A stretch of DNA of 64,000 bases from Egibacter rhizosphaerae. GTDB taxonomy: Bacteria; Actinomycetota; Nitriliruptoria; Euzebyales; Egibacteraceae. Every line of letters starts with the position of its first letter. Within the stretch, counting starts at the first letter, position 1. The DNA lies in the NCBI RefSeq assembly GCF_004322855.1, contig NZ_CP036402.1, positions 1,674,001 to 1,738,000 of the forward strand, read 5' to 3'. Shown piece after piece: positions 26,601-35,610 of this stretch. The position numbers were made by a program, and so were the translations under genes. The notes under the pieces are model-generated. The model did not search any database and was not told the origin of the DNA. It saw only the letters and a list, made by a program, of their open reading frames with translations.

Positions 26601-27496
26601 CGGCCGAGCAACCACCCGATCCCGCACTCGGCCATCCAGTCCCGGCTGTCCGGCAGTCCAGGCGTCGAGTCCAGCCACGCGTCGACGCGCTCGACGGTCC
26701 GCTCGCACGGGTCGTCGCCGTTGCTGCGCCTCCAGCTCGTCAGCCCGTCGGGGCCCGTGAGGGCCCGCAGTTCCTCGGCCAGCCGATCGCGGTGCGCCGC
26801 CCAGACGTCGGCGAAGGCCTGGCACGCCGCCGACCACTCCTGCGTTCCCGCCGGTGCCGTGGGATCGGGCAGCAGGCGCGGCGCCACCCCCGCGGTGGCG
26901 GCCACCACGAGCTCCTCCCGGTCGGCATGGTCGATCCTGGCGACATCGCGCAGGTAGGCGTACCAGCCGGGGTCCGCGCCCCGCAGCTCGCGCGCCGCGA
27001 GGTCGTCGGCGACCTCCTGTTGCAGCGGCCGTTCGTCCTGCAGCAGCTCGGCGTCGAGATCCACCGCCGTCTCGAGCGCGCTCACGGTGAGCATGCGCTG
27101 GCAGAACCCGTGGATGGTCGTGATCGTCGCCTCGTCGAGCTGTTCGCTCGCTCGCCGCAACGCCTTCCCGCGGCGGGCGACCTCGGTGGGGTCCTCGCCA
27201 GCGCCGACGATGAGCGCGGCCGCCGCATCGTCTTCGAGAGCCCGGCCCGGATCGGCCTCCGTGACAGTCCGGGCGACCTCCGCAAGGCGAGTCCGGACCC
27301 GTTCCCGCAGCTCCGAGGCCGCGGCTCGGGTGAACGTGACGACGAGCAGACGGGGTAGCTCGATCCCGCGCTCGGCGACCAGTCGCGCCACGAGCGTGGT
27401 GATCGTGTGGGTCTTGCCCGTGCCGGCACTCGCCTCGAGCAGCGTGTGTCCGTCCGGCAAAGGGCCCCGGGGATCGAAGTCCTCCAGCGCGCTCAC
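23603..27496 (-). CDS. recB: exodeoxyribonuclease V subunit beta (helicase-nuclease)
   Basis: RecB is the 3'-to-5' helicase and the nuclease of RecBCD. The 1297-residue product carries Walker A LLEASAGTGKTHT (about 19-31), VTFTRAAASELRERV, IHGFCQRML, VDEFQDTDPLQW, LIGDPKQAIYGFRGAD, TVHASKGLEYPVVLCPF and YVALTRAAHHAV. Near the C-terminus lies the nuclease motif YLVVDYKTTWLG, with GDAVHRILE further upstream. Between helicase and nuclease parts a decapeptide repeat (GVGDGLASVT, three copies) is inserted by a 30-bp tandem repeat. The GTG start at 27496 overlaps the recC stop by 4 bases. Confidence 0.96.
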   Translation of the reverse strand: MSALEDFDPRGPLPDGHTLLEASAGTGKTHTITTLVARLVAERGIELPRLLVVTFTRAAASELRERVRTRLAEVARTVTEADPGRALEDDAAAALIVGAGEDPTEVARRGKALRRASEQLDEATITTIHGFCQRMLTVSALETAVDLDAELLQDERPLQQEVADDLAARELRGADPGWYAYLRDVARIDHADREELVVAATAGVAPRLLPDPTAPAGTQEWSAACQAFADVWAAHRDRLAEELRALTGPDGLTSWRRSNGDDPCERTVERVDAWLDSTPGLPDSRDWMAECGIGWLLGRFRGDRERGWHPVLDAAIDLVEACHRSSSDWLARFAANARVEADRRKRERRALAFDDQLRRLADALSDPERSGAVVDAVRGRYDAALVDEFQDTDPLQWTIFARAFGDQRLVLIGDPKQAIYGFRGADLPTYLRARDQIPPDRRFSLPVNWRSDQRFLDAVNALFTPAGAFADPRLHAPPVRAVAHHRDDGLAWPDGGVRPGLRLRFVSTDAAAPDAGLTGKERPRITKGWAERHLPTDVASQIRGLLAEGPRLTRDGETRELAPGDIAVLVRTNRQATRVHERLLACGLPATLARAGSVFASTEATELLRLLEALREPGRESLARTAAATRLFGWRAADLLDPAHEEAWERWVGRLREWSRLWHERGVMTALRTVFADAEVWPRLLATSDGERATANLSHLAERLHAVEHAERLGPAALVGWLLATREEAREGETPATEDAELRLERDDAAVQVVTVHASKGLEYPVVLCPFLWDGRLLAERDKKVLRFHDPDDDARVLDVHTDQRGEPKRDNLELARRQRHEENLRLAYVALTRAAHHAVVWWGRFSEAEESPLAALLHRPAGTDSFEAGKAAGARDEADLRADLGSLADRSRREAAVDEGPIIGIEELAAPPDAPEPWTPPTMGEAGPLAVRPFARRLDRAWQRASFTRLARHIETPPEEARGELGRGDDEADQLELVDATAGLDHPAAGPEPDLPLADLPRGPAFGDAVHRILELTDFRAAPGVGDGLASVTGVGDGLASVTGVGDGLASVTDRIVARSSVLDASHRDRLVAGLGGVLATPLGADLGDARLSDIPRADRLDELAFELPLAGGDEPTGWVTLARLAEVLDAHPDGRDVAEVLRTGPHDRRVRGFLTGSVDLVARIPVAGRKRYLVVDYKTTWLGERADPANDVPAERSTVWHYRPEALHAAMRPHAYQLQAVLYLVAVHRHLRSRLGSAYDPDRDLAGVAYLFVRGMAGAAARRADGGSCGVWAWHPSGRLVEDCSQLLATGSEGA
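24341..24426. repeat. 30-bp in-frame tandem repeat within recB
   Basis: Unit CGACGCCAACCCGTCGCCGA plus CCCCTGTAAC occurs at 24341-24370 and 24371-24400, with a partial third copy at 24401-24426. Copies are identical where they overlap. Thirty bases equals ten codons, so gain or loss keeps recB in frame and changes a Gly/Ala/Ser-rich linker just before the nuclease domain. Confidence 0.93.
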
Positions 27497-30400
27497 GGTT
27501 TGCCCCCACGGTCGAGGAGCGGGTCCCAGATCGTCCGCGCCGCCGTGATCCAGGCCTGATCGATGAGGGCGTCCAACGGCACGTCGTCGCCGAGCGCGAG
27601 CGCCACGGCGTCGTCGGTGCGCTCCCCGTCGTCACGGGAGCCGTCCCAGGCGGTCCGCGCCGCCTTGAGCGCCGCGGCCTCGCCTTCCCGACCGAGCCGG
27701 TCCACGTAGGCCGCCCCGGTTTTCGGCATCACCGGGAGCGGTTCGCCCTGGCCCCGACGGAGCAGCCGCAGGAGCTCGACCAGCCGGTCGCGGGCGTAGG
27801 ACGCCGGCGCCTCGTCGGGCAGGGTGAGGCGCACGCTGCTCGCCTGGCCGCGCCCCTGGGAACTGCGTCCGACGACGACCGCCTCGCACACACCGGCAGT
27901 CACCCCGGCGGCGAGCAGGCGCGGCCAGGCCCGCAGGGACGCTCGGGCGTCGAGCCGCGAGGCCTGCACGGTGACGAGACGCTCCCCGACGCGCTCGTCG
28001 ATCGTGCCGACCAGCCGGTGAGCGACCCCGTCCACGTCCAGGGCCAGATCGACCTCGACCGGCTCGGCGGCCCAGTCGGCGGGGTCGGTGACGTCCTCGG
28101 CCGAGAGCCCACGGAGCAGTGCACGCAGGTCGCCCCCGACGTCGTCCAGGACGTACCCGCCCGGCGTGCCCGCCGGCACCGCTCCCCGACGCAGCGCGGC
28201 TTCCCGCCATCGTTCGAGATCCGCTCCCCCGCGCCAGCGCTCGAGCTGCTCCTCGAGGGCGCTCCAGCGTTCCAGCCCGGCGAGTTCGAAGGGGTCGCGG
28301 TCGTCCATCACGCCCTCGCGCAAGGCGATGGCGAGACCCAGGCGATCGCGCAGCACTTGGCGCAACGGGTTGCGCAGGAACCGATCGAGCACCACGAGGT
28401 CGACCGTGACCGGCTCATCGCCGGGCTCATCGCCGGCCAACCCCCCGGACAGGAACGCACCGGCCGGCCGCCGTCCCTCGGTGTAGGCGCGGGCGGCCGC
28501 CAGCCGCTGGGGGTCGAAGCTCCGGAGCCCGGGCACGGCTCCGGCCTCGTCGTCCGGGCCCTCCCGAAAGTAGGCGGGATCGAACGGGTGCAGCGGGTGG
28601 TGCACCACGAGCTGCCCGGCGTCGCGGGCGGGAAGCCCGGTCGTGCACGCGACCGTCTCGAGGAGCTCGGCGACCGGGGCGCACGGTGGGGACGGCTCGT
28701 TCGTGCGCGGGTCGTGGCTCGTGTACGTCACCACCAGGTGCTCGCGCGCGGCCATGATCGCGTCGAGCAGGAGCTGGCGGTCCTCCCGGCGCGCGTCACG
28801 GTCCGCCGGCTGGGGTGCGGACGCCACGAGGTCGAAGCCGAGCGGGGAGGACGCGCGAGGGAACACCTCGTCGTCGACGCCGAGCAAGCACACCACGCGG
28901 TGCGGGACCGCACGCAGCGGCGCCGGCTCGCAGACGGTGATCGCACCGGTCGCGTAGGCGGCGGCCGCTGGGTGGCGTCCGAGCCTGGCGGCGAGCTCGC
29001 CGCGGATCTCGGTCAGGGTGAGGAGGACGGGACTCGGCGGGGGCTCGGCCCCGGACCCGTCGCGACGGGTGGGATCCGGCCGCGAGTCGTCGACGAGCCC
29101 CTCGAGAACCTCGCGTACCTGCTCGCGCTGCCACGCATCGTCACGGCCGACCGAGGCGACGGCGTCGAGCGCGTCGAGGAGCGCGTCCCGCCACTGCGCG
29201 ACCGACCGCGGCTCGCGCAACCCTCGGGTGTGGGCGAACACGGTTTGCAGTGCCCTGCTCACGCGACCGAACCGCTCGACGTCGTCGCCCTCGAGATCGT
29301 CGTACGGCACGGCCTCGCCGACGACCCGGTCGGCCACGTCGGGCATCGCCACGCCGAGCCGCAAGCGATCGAGCCCGGCCTCCCAGGTGTGGGCCGCGTC
29401 CTGAACCCACCCGTGGGAGGCCCGGTACTCGGCGTCGATGCCCCAGCGGATCCCCGTCGCGCGGACCCATGCGTCGAGTGCATCGAGGTCCCGGTCCTCG
29501 AGGTCGAACCGACGGCGGATCGCGGCAGCGGCCAACAGGTCGAGCACGGCGGAGGCACTGACGCGTGCGTCGGGCAGGTCGAGCAGCCCGAGCAGCACCA
29601 CGGCGACCTCGTTGGCGGCGTCGAGTCGCCGGTCGGCGATACGCGCCGGCAGCGGCGGGGCGCCGGCGACGGTGTCGTCCGACGTATCGTCGAACACCGC
29701 CGCGATCAACGGTGCGTAGGTGTCCAGGTCGGGGGTCATCACGAGCACGTCCCGGGGCTCGAGGGCCCGCACGTTCTCACCCCCCGGATGATCGGCGAGC
29801 AGGCCGGTCAGGACCTCCCGCAGCACCTCGACCTGCCGTGCGGGGCCGTAACAGCCGTGAATCTGCACGGTGGTGTCGCGCGCGCACGACGGCGTCTCGT
29901 CCGGGCGGCGGTCCGCGGCGAGGTCACGCTGCACCCGCTCGAGCAGCGTCCCCCGGTCGTCGACGTCCCCGGCCGCGCGGGTCGCATCGCGCACCTCGGA
30001 GGGGATCGAGGCGCACGCCCACCCCATGCCGAGGCCGACCCCGCCCAACGACGACAGCAACGGGTGGTCGGGCTCGGCGACGGCGAGCTCGCCGGGCATG
30101 GCATCGTCGATGTTCGTCGGAGGCGCCGCGGGCCAGAGCGCCGGCGAGGCGACGAGCAGGTAGACGGTCGTGTCGACCACCTCGCCCAGCGCCGACAGCA
30201 GCCGCAGGTGCGCGGGGGGCAGGGCAGTCACCCCGAAGACGCTGACGCGGGGAGGCAGCCCGGCGGGGTCGACCTCGCCGGCGCGCAGGGCCGTGATGGC
30301 GTGCTCGAGCCGGGACGCCGCGCTCGCCGTGCCGAGTCGCTCGCAGAGGTGGCGCCAGAGCCACGGCTGCCAAGCCCAGCGTGGATCCAGCCGTTCGCGC

Positions 30401-31032
30401 GGCGCGGGCGAGCCACCCGCCCACGCGTGGCCCAGGTCCGCTCCGGGACCGACGTCGTGTCCGGCCTCCCAGGCGGCGACCATGCGCGGGCGCAGCAGCG
30501 CGTAGCGGTCGAAGGTGTCGGCGATCCGTCGAGCGAGGGGCAGCCGCCGGGCGAGCGCGGGCTCCCCCCCGTCGGTCAGGTGCTCGCCCAGCGGGGCGAG
30601 GCGCGAATCCCGGGACGGCCCTCGGTCGGCCGCGAGGTCGTCGAGCACCTCGAGCACGGGCCACGTCAGGCGTTGGGGCCGCCATGCCGAGTGTGCGGCC
30701 CCGGTCCCGATCGTGGCTTCGACGACGTGCTCGACGAGCCCGCCGGGGAACGGGAACTCGAGCCCGGCGCAGATCCCGTCCGCGATCCCGTCGTGGAGCC
30801 CGGCACGACCCCCCCGCTCGGCGAGTCGCTGGGACAGCCAGCGCTCCGACCCCCGGCTCGGGACCGCCACCGGTTCGAGCACCATCGGATCACCCAGGGG
30901 CTCGTCGCGCAGCCGGGCGGCGAGCGACTCGACGAGGACCTCGAGGCGGTGATCACGCACGATCTCGAGCAGCGTCGCGCTCCTTTCGAATGCCGCTGGT
31001 TCCGCACGTCGCTGGTCGACGACAGCGTCCAC
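27493..31032 (-). CDS. recC: exodeoxyribonuclease V subunit gamma
   Basis: RecC is the Chi-recognition scaffold of RecBCD. The 1179-residue product shows the family's scattered signatures: VAVPSRGSERWLSQRLAERGGRAGLHDGIADGICAGLEFPFPGGLVEHVV near the N-terminus, VSVFGVTALPPAHLRLLSALGEVVDTTVYLL, a dead-helicase segment VLVMTPDLDTYAPLIAAVF, and FPRASSPLGFDLV with LVVTYTSHDPRTNEPSPPCAPVAELLE. The start GTG at 31032 is the best-placed one but not backed by a strong ribosome-binding site. It is first in recC-recB-recD, with both following junctions overlapping by 4 bases. Confidence 0.92.
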   Translation of the reverse strand: MDAVVDQRRAEPAAFERSATLLEIVRDHRLEVLVESLAARLRDEPLGDPMVLEPVAVPSRGSERWLSQRLAERGGRAGLHDGIADGICAGLEFPFPGGLVEHVVEATIGTGAAHSAWRPQRLTWPVLEVLDDLAADRGPSRDSRLAPLGEHLTDGGEPALARRLPLARRIADTFDRYALLRPRMVAAWEAGHDVGPGADLGHAWAGGSPAPRERLDPRWAWQPWLWRHLCERLGTASAASRLEHAITALRAGEVDPAGLPPRVSVFGVTALPPAHLRLLSALGEVVDTTVYLLVASPALWPAAPPTNIDDAMPGELAVAEPDHPLLSSLGGVGLGMGWACASIPSEVRDATRAAGDVDDRGTLLERVQRDLAADRRPDETPSCARDTTVQIHGCYGPARQVEVLREVLTGLLADHPGGENVRALEPRDVLVMTPDLDTYAPLIAAVFDDTSDDTVAGAPPLPARIADRRLDAANEVAVVLLGLLDLPDARVSASAVLDLLAAAAIRRRFDLEDRDLDALDAWVRATGIRWGIDAEYRASHGWVQDAAHTWEAGLDRLRLGVAMPDVADRVVGEAVPYDDLEGDDVERFGRVSRALQTVFAHTRGLREPRSVAQWRDALLDALDAVASVGRDDAWQREQVREVLEGLVDDSRPDPTRRDGSGAEPPPSPVLLTLTEIRGELAARLGRHPAAAAYATGAITVCEPAPLRAVPHRVVCLLGVDDEVFPRASSPLGFDLVASAPQPADRDARREDRQLLLDAIMAAREHLVVTYTSHDPRTNEPSPPCAPVAELLETVACTTGLPARDAGQLVVHHPLHPFDPAYFREGPDDEAGAVPGLRSFDPQRLAAARAYTEGRRPAGAFLSGGLAGDEPGDEPVTVDLVVLDRFLRNPLRQVLRDRLGLAIALREGVMDDRDPFELAGLERWSALEEQLERWRGGADLERWREAALRRGAVPAGTPGGYVLDDVGGDLRALLRGLSAEDVTDPADWAAEPVEVDLALDVDGVAHRLVGTIDERVGERLVTVQASRLDARASLRAWPRLLAAGVTAGVCEAVVVGRSSQGRGQASSVRLTLPDEAPASYARDRLVELLRLLRRGQGEPLPVMPKTGAAYVDRLGREGEAAALKAARTAWDGSRDDGERTDDAVALALGDDVPLDALIDQAWITAARTIWDPLLDRGGKP

Positions 31033-31174
31033 TCCGTCCTACGCCCGGGCCCACGCGCCCCCGCGGATGCGCCGGTCGCCGGCAACGGCACACGCTACCG
31101 CCCACGTGTGACATGCCGGTGCCGAGTAGACCGTGCTGGTGCCGGGCTCACCGTATCGCCGCCACCGGAGGTCC

Positions 31175-31220
31175 TTGACGAATCCCACCTCGGTCGTATG
31201 CTGCCGATTGAAGGGTTTCA
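31175..31220 (+). promoter_or_regulatory. candidate promoter and LacI-type operator of the PotD-like operon
   Basis: TTGACG (31175-31180), a 16-base spacer and TATGCT (31197-31202) form a good sigma-70 type promoter pointing at the transporter operon. The dyad TGAA-GGGT-TTCA (31209-31220) lies exactly where transcription should begin, a classic place for LacI repression. The LacI gene is the last gene of the same operon. The rest of the 305-base gap to recC shows no gene. Confidence 0.45.
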
Positions 31221-31337
31221 GTCGAAGGTCGCGCCACAGCCGCGAGTGGGCACTCGCGGCGATTCCAGCCAACGACACGCAGTGGACGAGGTCGTCGTCG
31301 GCTCACCACTCCCGGCGACCTGACAGGAGGATGCGCC

Positions 31338-32516
31338 ATGAGACGAACGCGGTTCTGGCAGTTGCTCGCCGTGGCGGTGGGGGCGCTGCTGCTGGTCAGT
31401 GCCTGCGGGGACGACGAGGTTGCTGACACGGAACCAGAGGAGGACGAGGACGCAGCAGCCGACCCCGAGGAGGACGACAGCGCCGAGGCCGGGGAAGACG
31501 ACGCGGACACGGGGGACCGGCCCTTCGAGGGTGAGACGCTCACGGTCTTGAACTGGCAGGACTTCGGTTCGGACACGGAGTACGCCATCGAAGGCTTCGA
31601 GGAGCGCACCGGGGCGACCGTCGAGCACGTCTACCACTCGAGTGGCGAGGAGTTGCGGGAGACCTTGCGGACGGGCGGGATCGGCGAGATCGACGTGACG
31701 AACCCGAACTTCAGCTTCCTCCAGCAGATGGTGGAGGAGGACATGCTCCAGCCGCTCGACGCCGACCGGATCCCCAACCTCGAGCACGTGTACGACGACT
31801 TCATGGACAGCGAGGAGCTGTACGCCGGCGACGAACTCTACGGCGCACCGTGGATCTGGGGCAGTACGGGGCTCACCTACAACACCGATCACTTCGATGA
31901 GGAGCCCACCTCCTGGGAGGTCCTCTGGGACGAGGAATGGGAGGGCCAGGTCGGTTTCATGGACAGCCCCATCGAAGCGATCATGCTCACCGCCCTCTAC
32001 CTCGGTGAGGATCCGCATGATCCCGATCTCGGCGCGGTGGAGGAGGCCTTGATCGACATGCGGCCCAACGTCGAGCTCTACTGGTCGTCGTTCGACGACT
32101 GGAACCGTGCGTTCACGACGGAGTCGATCAGCGTCGGCAACTTCTGGGCCGGGGATGCGGGACGCATGATGGAGGAGGGCGAGCCCGTCGGGTACACGAT
32201 TCCCGAGGAGGGCGCCGTCGGCTGGATTGACGCTTGGACCGTCATCGCCGACGCGCCGAACCCCGAGCTGGCTCACGAGTGGATCGATTGGATGATCAGC
32301 GAGGAGTTCCTCTCGGAGTGGGCCGAGGACCCGGAGGGCGGCGCCCCGGCACCCGCGAACGAGCTGGCTGCGGAGGGCCTCTCCGACGCAGCGCAGGAGC
32401 GCATTCAGGACGATGCCGAGGATGTGGACAACCTCGCGATCATGAGCACGCTGTCGCAGGAAGAGCAGCAGGAGTACACCGACTTGCTCTCCCAGGTGAA
32501 GGCCGGCGCGGAGTGA
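31338..32516 (+). CDS. PotD-like solute-binding lipoprotein
   Basis: A 392-residue extracellular binding protein. The signal peptide ends in the lipobox LLVSAC (Cys23), then an acidic linker follows (about residues 25-62). The mature domain starts LTVLNWQDFGSDTEYAIEGFEERTGATVEHVYHSSGEELRETLRTGG, typical of spermidine/putrescine-type binding proteins, and ends with WIDAWTVIADAPNPELAHEWIDWMISEEF. Ligand identity is uncertain: the operon encodes a glycosidase and an amidase-like hydrolase rather than polyamine enzymes. The ATG at 31338 follows GACAGGAGG. Its stop overlaps the permease start (GTGA). Confidence 0.9.
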   Translation: MRRTRFWQLLAVAVGALLLVSACGDDEVADTEPEEDEDAAADPEEDDSAEAGEDDADTGDRPFEGETLTVLNWQDFGSDTEYAIEGFEERTGATVEHVYHSSGEELRETLRTGGIGEIDVTNPNFSFLQQMVEEDMLQPLDADRIPNLEHVYDDFMDSEELYAGDELYGAPWIWGSTGLTYNTDHFDEEPTSWEVLWDEEWEGQVGFMDSPIEAIMLTALYLGEDPHDPDLGAVEEALIDMRPNVELYWSSFDDWNRAFTTESISVGNFWAGDAGRMMEEGEPVGYTIPEEGAVGWIDAWTVIADAPNPELAHEWIDWMISEEFLSEWAEDPEGGAPAPANELAAEGLSDAAQERIQDDAEDVDNLAIMSTLSQEEQQEYTDLLSQVKAGAE

Positions 32517-33460
32517 GCAGGACGCGCCCCGCGGGCGGCGCCGCCGAACCGGGCGCCGCTCGTGGCGTGGCGACCGGAGCTCGTGGGCGTTCCCTGCGGT
32601 GGCAGCGGTTCGCCCGCGGAACCCTGATGGGGCCCAGTGCCCTGGTCCTGGGGTTTCTGGTGGTGCTGCCGCTGATCCTGCTGGTCTACTTCGGGCTGTT
32701 GAGCGGCCCGGGGGTCGACGGTCCGATCACCGGCGCGGAGTGGCGCGGCATCGTCTCGGATCCCGCCTTCTACGGGCGGCTGCTCGCTCGCTCGTTGATC
32801 CTGGGACTGGCTGCGGCCGCCATCACGATCGCGATCGGATGGCCGACCGCTTGGGCCCTCTCGCGCCACGCGGTCCGCGTGCGGTCGCTCTATCTCGCCC
32901 TGATCATCATCCCGCACCTCACGTCCTCGCTCCTGTTGATCTACGCGATGTACGTGCTCCTCCAGCCGGGGGGGCCGCTCATGGCCGCCCTGGGCGCCAC
33001 GGGCGTCGCCGATGCGAGTGACACCATCCTGTTCACCAGGTGGGCGGTGCTGATCATGCTGGCCTACCTGTTCCTGCCGTTCATGGTCATGGCGCTCTAC
33101 GCCTCCGTGGAGCGGATCGACTCGACGATGCTGCTCGCAGCCCGCAGCCTCGGCGCGAACGGATGGCAGCGCTTCTGGCACATCGTGTTCCCCGTCACGC
33201 TCCCGGGCATCATGGCCGGACTCGTCATCGTCTTCACGCCTGCGGCGGGCTCGTTCGTGGAGGCCCAGATCCTCGGGGGGACGGACGGCATGATGTTCGG
33301 CACCGTGATCAGCGAACAGGTGTCGAGGGTCAACAACCAGCCCCGCGCCGCGGCGATGTCGATCATCCTGCTCGTCTCGATCCTGCTCCTGCTCGCCGCG
33401 TTGCGCGCGGCTGGCCAGCGCAGCTTCCCGGGAGCGATGCGACGGGAGCGAACCCGATGA
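32513..33460 (+). CDS. ABC permease, PotB type
   Basis: A 315-residue membrane subunit read from a GTG at 32513. The first hydrophobic segment is GPSALVLGFLVVLPLILLVYFGLL and there are six in total. The coupling loop is ERIDSTMLLAARSLGANGWQRFWHIVFPVTLPG. The first 35 residues are polar and Arg/Gly-rich. It is coupled by 4-base overlaps to the genes on both sides. Confidence 0.92.
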   Translation: MSRTRPAGGAAEPGAARGVATGARGRSLRWQRFARGTLMGPSALVLGFLVVLPLILLVYFGLLSGPGVDGPITGAEWRGIVSDPAFYGRLLARSLILGLAAAAITIAIGWPTAWALSRHAVRVRSLYLALIIIPHLTSSLLLIYAMYVLLQPGGPLMAALGATGVADASDTILFTRWAVLIMLAYLFLPFMVMALYASVERIDSTMLLAARSLGANGWQRFWHIVFPVTLPGIMAGLVIVFTPAAGSFVEAQILGGTDGMMFGTVISEQVSRVNNQPRAAAMSIILLVSILLLLAALRAAGQRSFPGAMRRERTR

Positions 33461-34389
33461 GCACCTCGACTCGGGTGGACGGGCAACCGGTCGGCACGGC
33501 CACGGACGCGAACGCGGCGACGGGCGCCTCCCGTACCCCCCGCCCCTCGGTGCAGGATGCCCGCGCTCGCCGCGGCCGCCGAGGGTGGGTCGCCTGGCTC
33601 TGGTTCGTCCTCGCCCTCGTCTACGCCCCGGTGCTCCTCGTGATGGTGCTGTCGTTCAACGCCTCGCAGTACGGGACACTGCCATTCGAGGCCACCACGG
33701 AGTGGTACGCAGCGCTGGCTCGGAACACGGCGCTCGTCGAAGCCACCAGCCGCAGCATCGTCCTCTCCGCGAGCGTGGCGGCTGCGGCGGCCGTCTTGGG
33801 TACCGCCCTCGCGCTCTGGATGGTCCGGTTCGCTCGCCTGGGGTTCACGCTGTTCACCGCCCTACTGACCACGGCGATCACGATCCCGTGGCTCATTCTC
33901 TCGGTCGCGATGCTCCTCGTGGCCAACGCCGTGGGTCTCGGCCGCAGCCTGCCCATGCTCTTCCTCGGCAGTCTGGCGGTGGCGTTGCCCTATGTCGTAC
34001 TCGTCGTCCTCTCGCGCTTGCAGGGGCTCGGGACCGAGCTCGAGCTCGCAGCACGCTCACTGGGAGCGCGGCCCCTCAGAGCCTTCCTGGTGGTCACCCT
34101 CCCGCTGATATCCAAAGCCGTCCTGGGCGGGACGCTGCTCGCGTTCGTGATCACGTTCAACAACTTCCCGATCCACTTCTTCCTCGCACCGTTCGGCTTC
34201 AACACGTTGCCCATGGAGATCTACGCGTACGTGCGCACGGGCTACGACCCCGACATCAACGCGCTCGCGACCGTACTCATCGGCGTCGCGGTGACGCTCG
34301 GGATCGCGGTGCTGCTGCTGACGCGTCGCCGTGCCCGTGCACCGGGAGCGACCTCTGGCCTGCAGCTGTGGCGTGACGGGGCGCCGTGA
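33457..34389 (+). CDS. ABC permease, PotC type
   Basis: A 310-residue partner permease from the ATG at 33457. A polar N-terminal region of about 45 residues precedes six hydrophobic segments. The coupling loop reads LGTELELAARSLGARPLRAFLVVTLPLISKA, followed by GGTLLAFVITFNNFPIHFFLAP. In the polyamine branch this last segment usually contains SFDD; here it is TFNN, which hints at a non-polyamine substrate. It overlaps the previous gene by 4 bases. Confidence 0.92.
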   Translation: MSTSTRVDGQPVGTATDANAATGASRTPRPSVQDARARRGRRGWVAWLWFVLALVYAPVLLVMVLSFNASQYGTLPFEATTEWYAALARNTALVEATSRSIVLSASVAAAAAVLGTALALWMVRFARLGFTLFTALLTTAITIPWLILSVAMLLVANAVGLGRSLPMLFLGSLAVALPYVVLVVLSRLQGLGTELELAARSLGARPLRAFLVVTLPLISKAVLGGTLLAFVITFNNFPIHFFLAPFGFNTLPMEIYAYVRTGYDPDINALATVLIGVAVTLGIAVLLLTRRRARAPGATSGLQLWRDGAP

Positions 34390-34446
34390 GGTCCGGGCCC
34401 GGCCAAGGATCCGGCACACCTACGGCGGACTGTGAGGTGCGAGGCG

Positions 34447-35580
34447 ATGGCTGATCTGGAGCTCGACGACGTCTGGATGTCGTACCCCGGCTCCCCCTCG
34501 GTCCTGCGGGGGCTCACACTGCGCGTCGCCGACGGGGAGTTCTACGCGATGGTCGGCCCGTCAGGGTCCGGGAAGACCTCGATCCTGAAGGTGCTCGCGG
34601 GATTCGTGGAGCCCGATCAGGGGAGCGTGGTACTCGACGGTCGAACGATCAACGGAGTGCCCCCCGAAGACCGCGACCTCGGCATCGTCTTCCAGAGCTA
34701 CGCGCTCTTCCCGCACATGACCGTGGCCGACAACATCGGATTCGGGCTGCGGATGCGCGGCGTGCGCGGAAAGCGGCGGTCGGGCCGGACCGCCGAGCTC
34801 CTCGACCTCGTGGGACTGCCGGGACTGGAGCACCGCTATCCCGATGAGCTCTCGGGCGGACAGCAGCAGCGGGTCGCCCTCGCGCGGGCGCTCATCACCG
34901 AACCAAAGGCCCTCCTGCTCGATGAGCCGCTGAGCGCGCTCGACCGCAAGATCCGCCAGGACATGCAGGCCGAGCTGCGACGCATCCAACGGGAAACGCG
35001 GGTCACCGCCATCATCGTCACCCACGACCAGGAGGAAGCGCTGGCCCTCGGTGACCGCCTCATGGTGCTCGAGGGCGGGGGGGTCCAGCAGGAAGGCTCC
35101 CCCGAGGATGTCTACCGTCGGCCACGCAATCGGTTCGTCGCGACGTTCCTGGGGGCCGCGAACCTCTTCCCCGGGCGCGTCGAATCGTCGGAGCCCTCGG
35201 TTGTGTCGCTGGGCGAGGGACTCGTGGTCCGCGGACTCGATCTGCCCGACCACGCGGGCACCGGTGACCTCGTCGAGGTCTGCGTCCGACCTGAACACTG
35301 GGAGGTACTGGAGGCTGCGGAGGTCCCGAGTCAACCCACCGACGGACTCCTCCTCGACGCTCGCATCGAGACCGTCCAGCTCGCGGGCCAGGTGGTCGAC
35401 TGCCGAACCTCCACCATCCTCGGATCGGTGGCGGTCACGGTGCTGTCCCCGCAGGCCCGGACGACGCGCGAGGGCACGAGTGTACGTCTGCGCGCGGCCC
35501 CCCGGGAGGTGCACGTCTTCGATCATGGATCGGCTCGGGAGGCCGTCGGCGGGGACGCCACGACACCGACGGTGACCTGA
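34447..35580 (+). CDS. ABC ATPase, PotA type with TOBE domain
   Basis: ATPase of 377 residues from the ATG at 34447; an upstream GTG at 34432 has no better ribosome-binding site. Walker A is GPSGSGKTS, the Q-loop is VFQSYALFPHMTVADNI, the signature is LSGGQQQRVALARAL, Walker B is ALLLDEPLSALDRK and the switch is VTHDQEEALALGDRL. The C-terminal 110 residues form the regulatory TOBE region (GAANLFPGRVES ... CVRPEHWEVL). It completes a full importer together with the three genes upstream. Confidence 0.93.
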   Translation: MADLELDDVWMSYPGSPSVLRGLTLRVADGEFYAMVGPSGSGKTSILKVLAGFVEPDQGSVVLDGRTINGVPPEDRDLGIVFQSYALFPHMTVADNIGFGLRMRGVRGKRRSGRTAELLDLVGLPGLEHRYPDELSGGQQQRVALARALITEPKALLLDEPLSALDRKIRQDMQAELRRIQRETRVTAIIVTHDQEEALALGDRLMVLEGGGVQQEGSPEDVYRRPRNRFVATFLGAANLFPGRVESSEPSVVSLGEGLVVRGLDLPDHAGTGDLVEVCVRPEHWEVLEAAEVPSQPTDGLLLDARIETVQLAGQVVDCRTSTILGSVAVTVLSPQARTTREGTSVRLRAAPREVHVFDHGSAREAVGGDATTPTVT

Positions 35581-35610
35581 CGCCGCCCCACGAGCGAGCA
35601 AGGAGCCAGC

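Noticed and set aside
28018-31323. Long plus-strand open frame (about 1100 codons) opposite recC
   Set aside because: It is the antisense shadow of recC in GC-rich sequence; no recognisable domain, skewed Arg/Gly/Pro composition, while recC on the other strand has family motifs throughout.
31338-35580. Firm annotation of the importer as spermidine/putrescine specific
   Set aside because: Family resemblance alone does not fix the ligand; the downstream glycosidase, amidase-like hydrolase and LacI regulator point to a glycoside.
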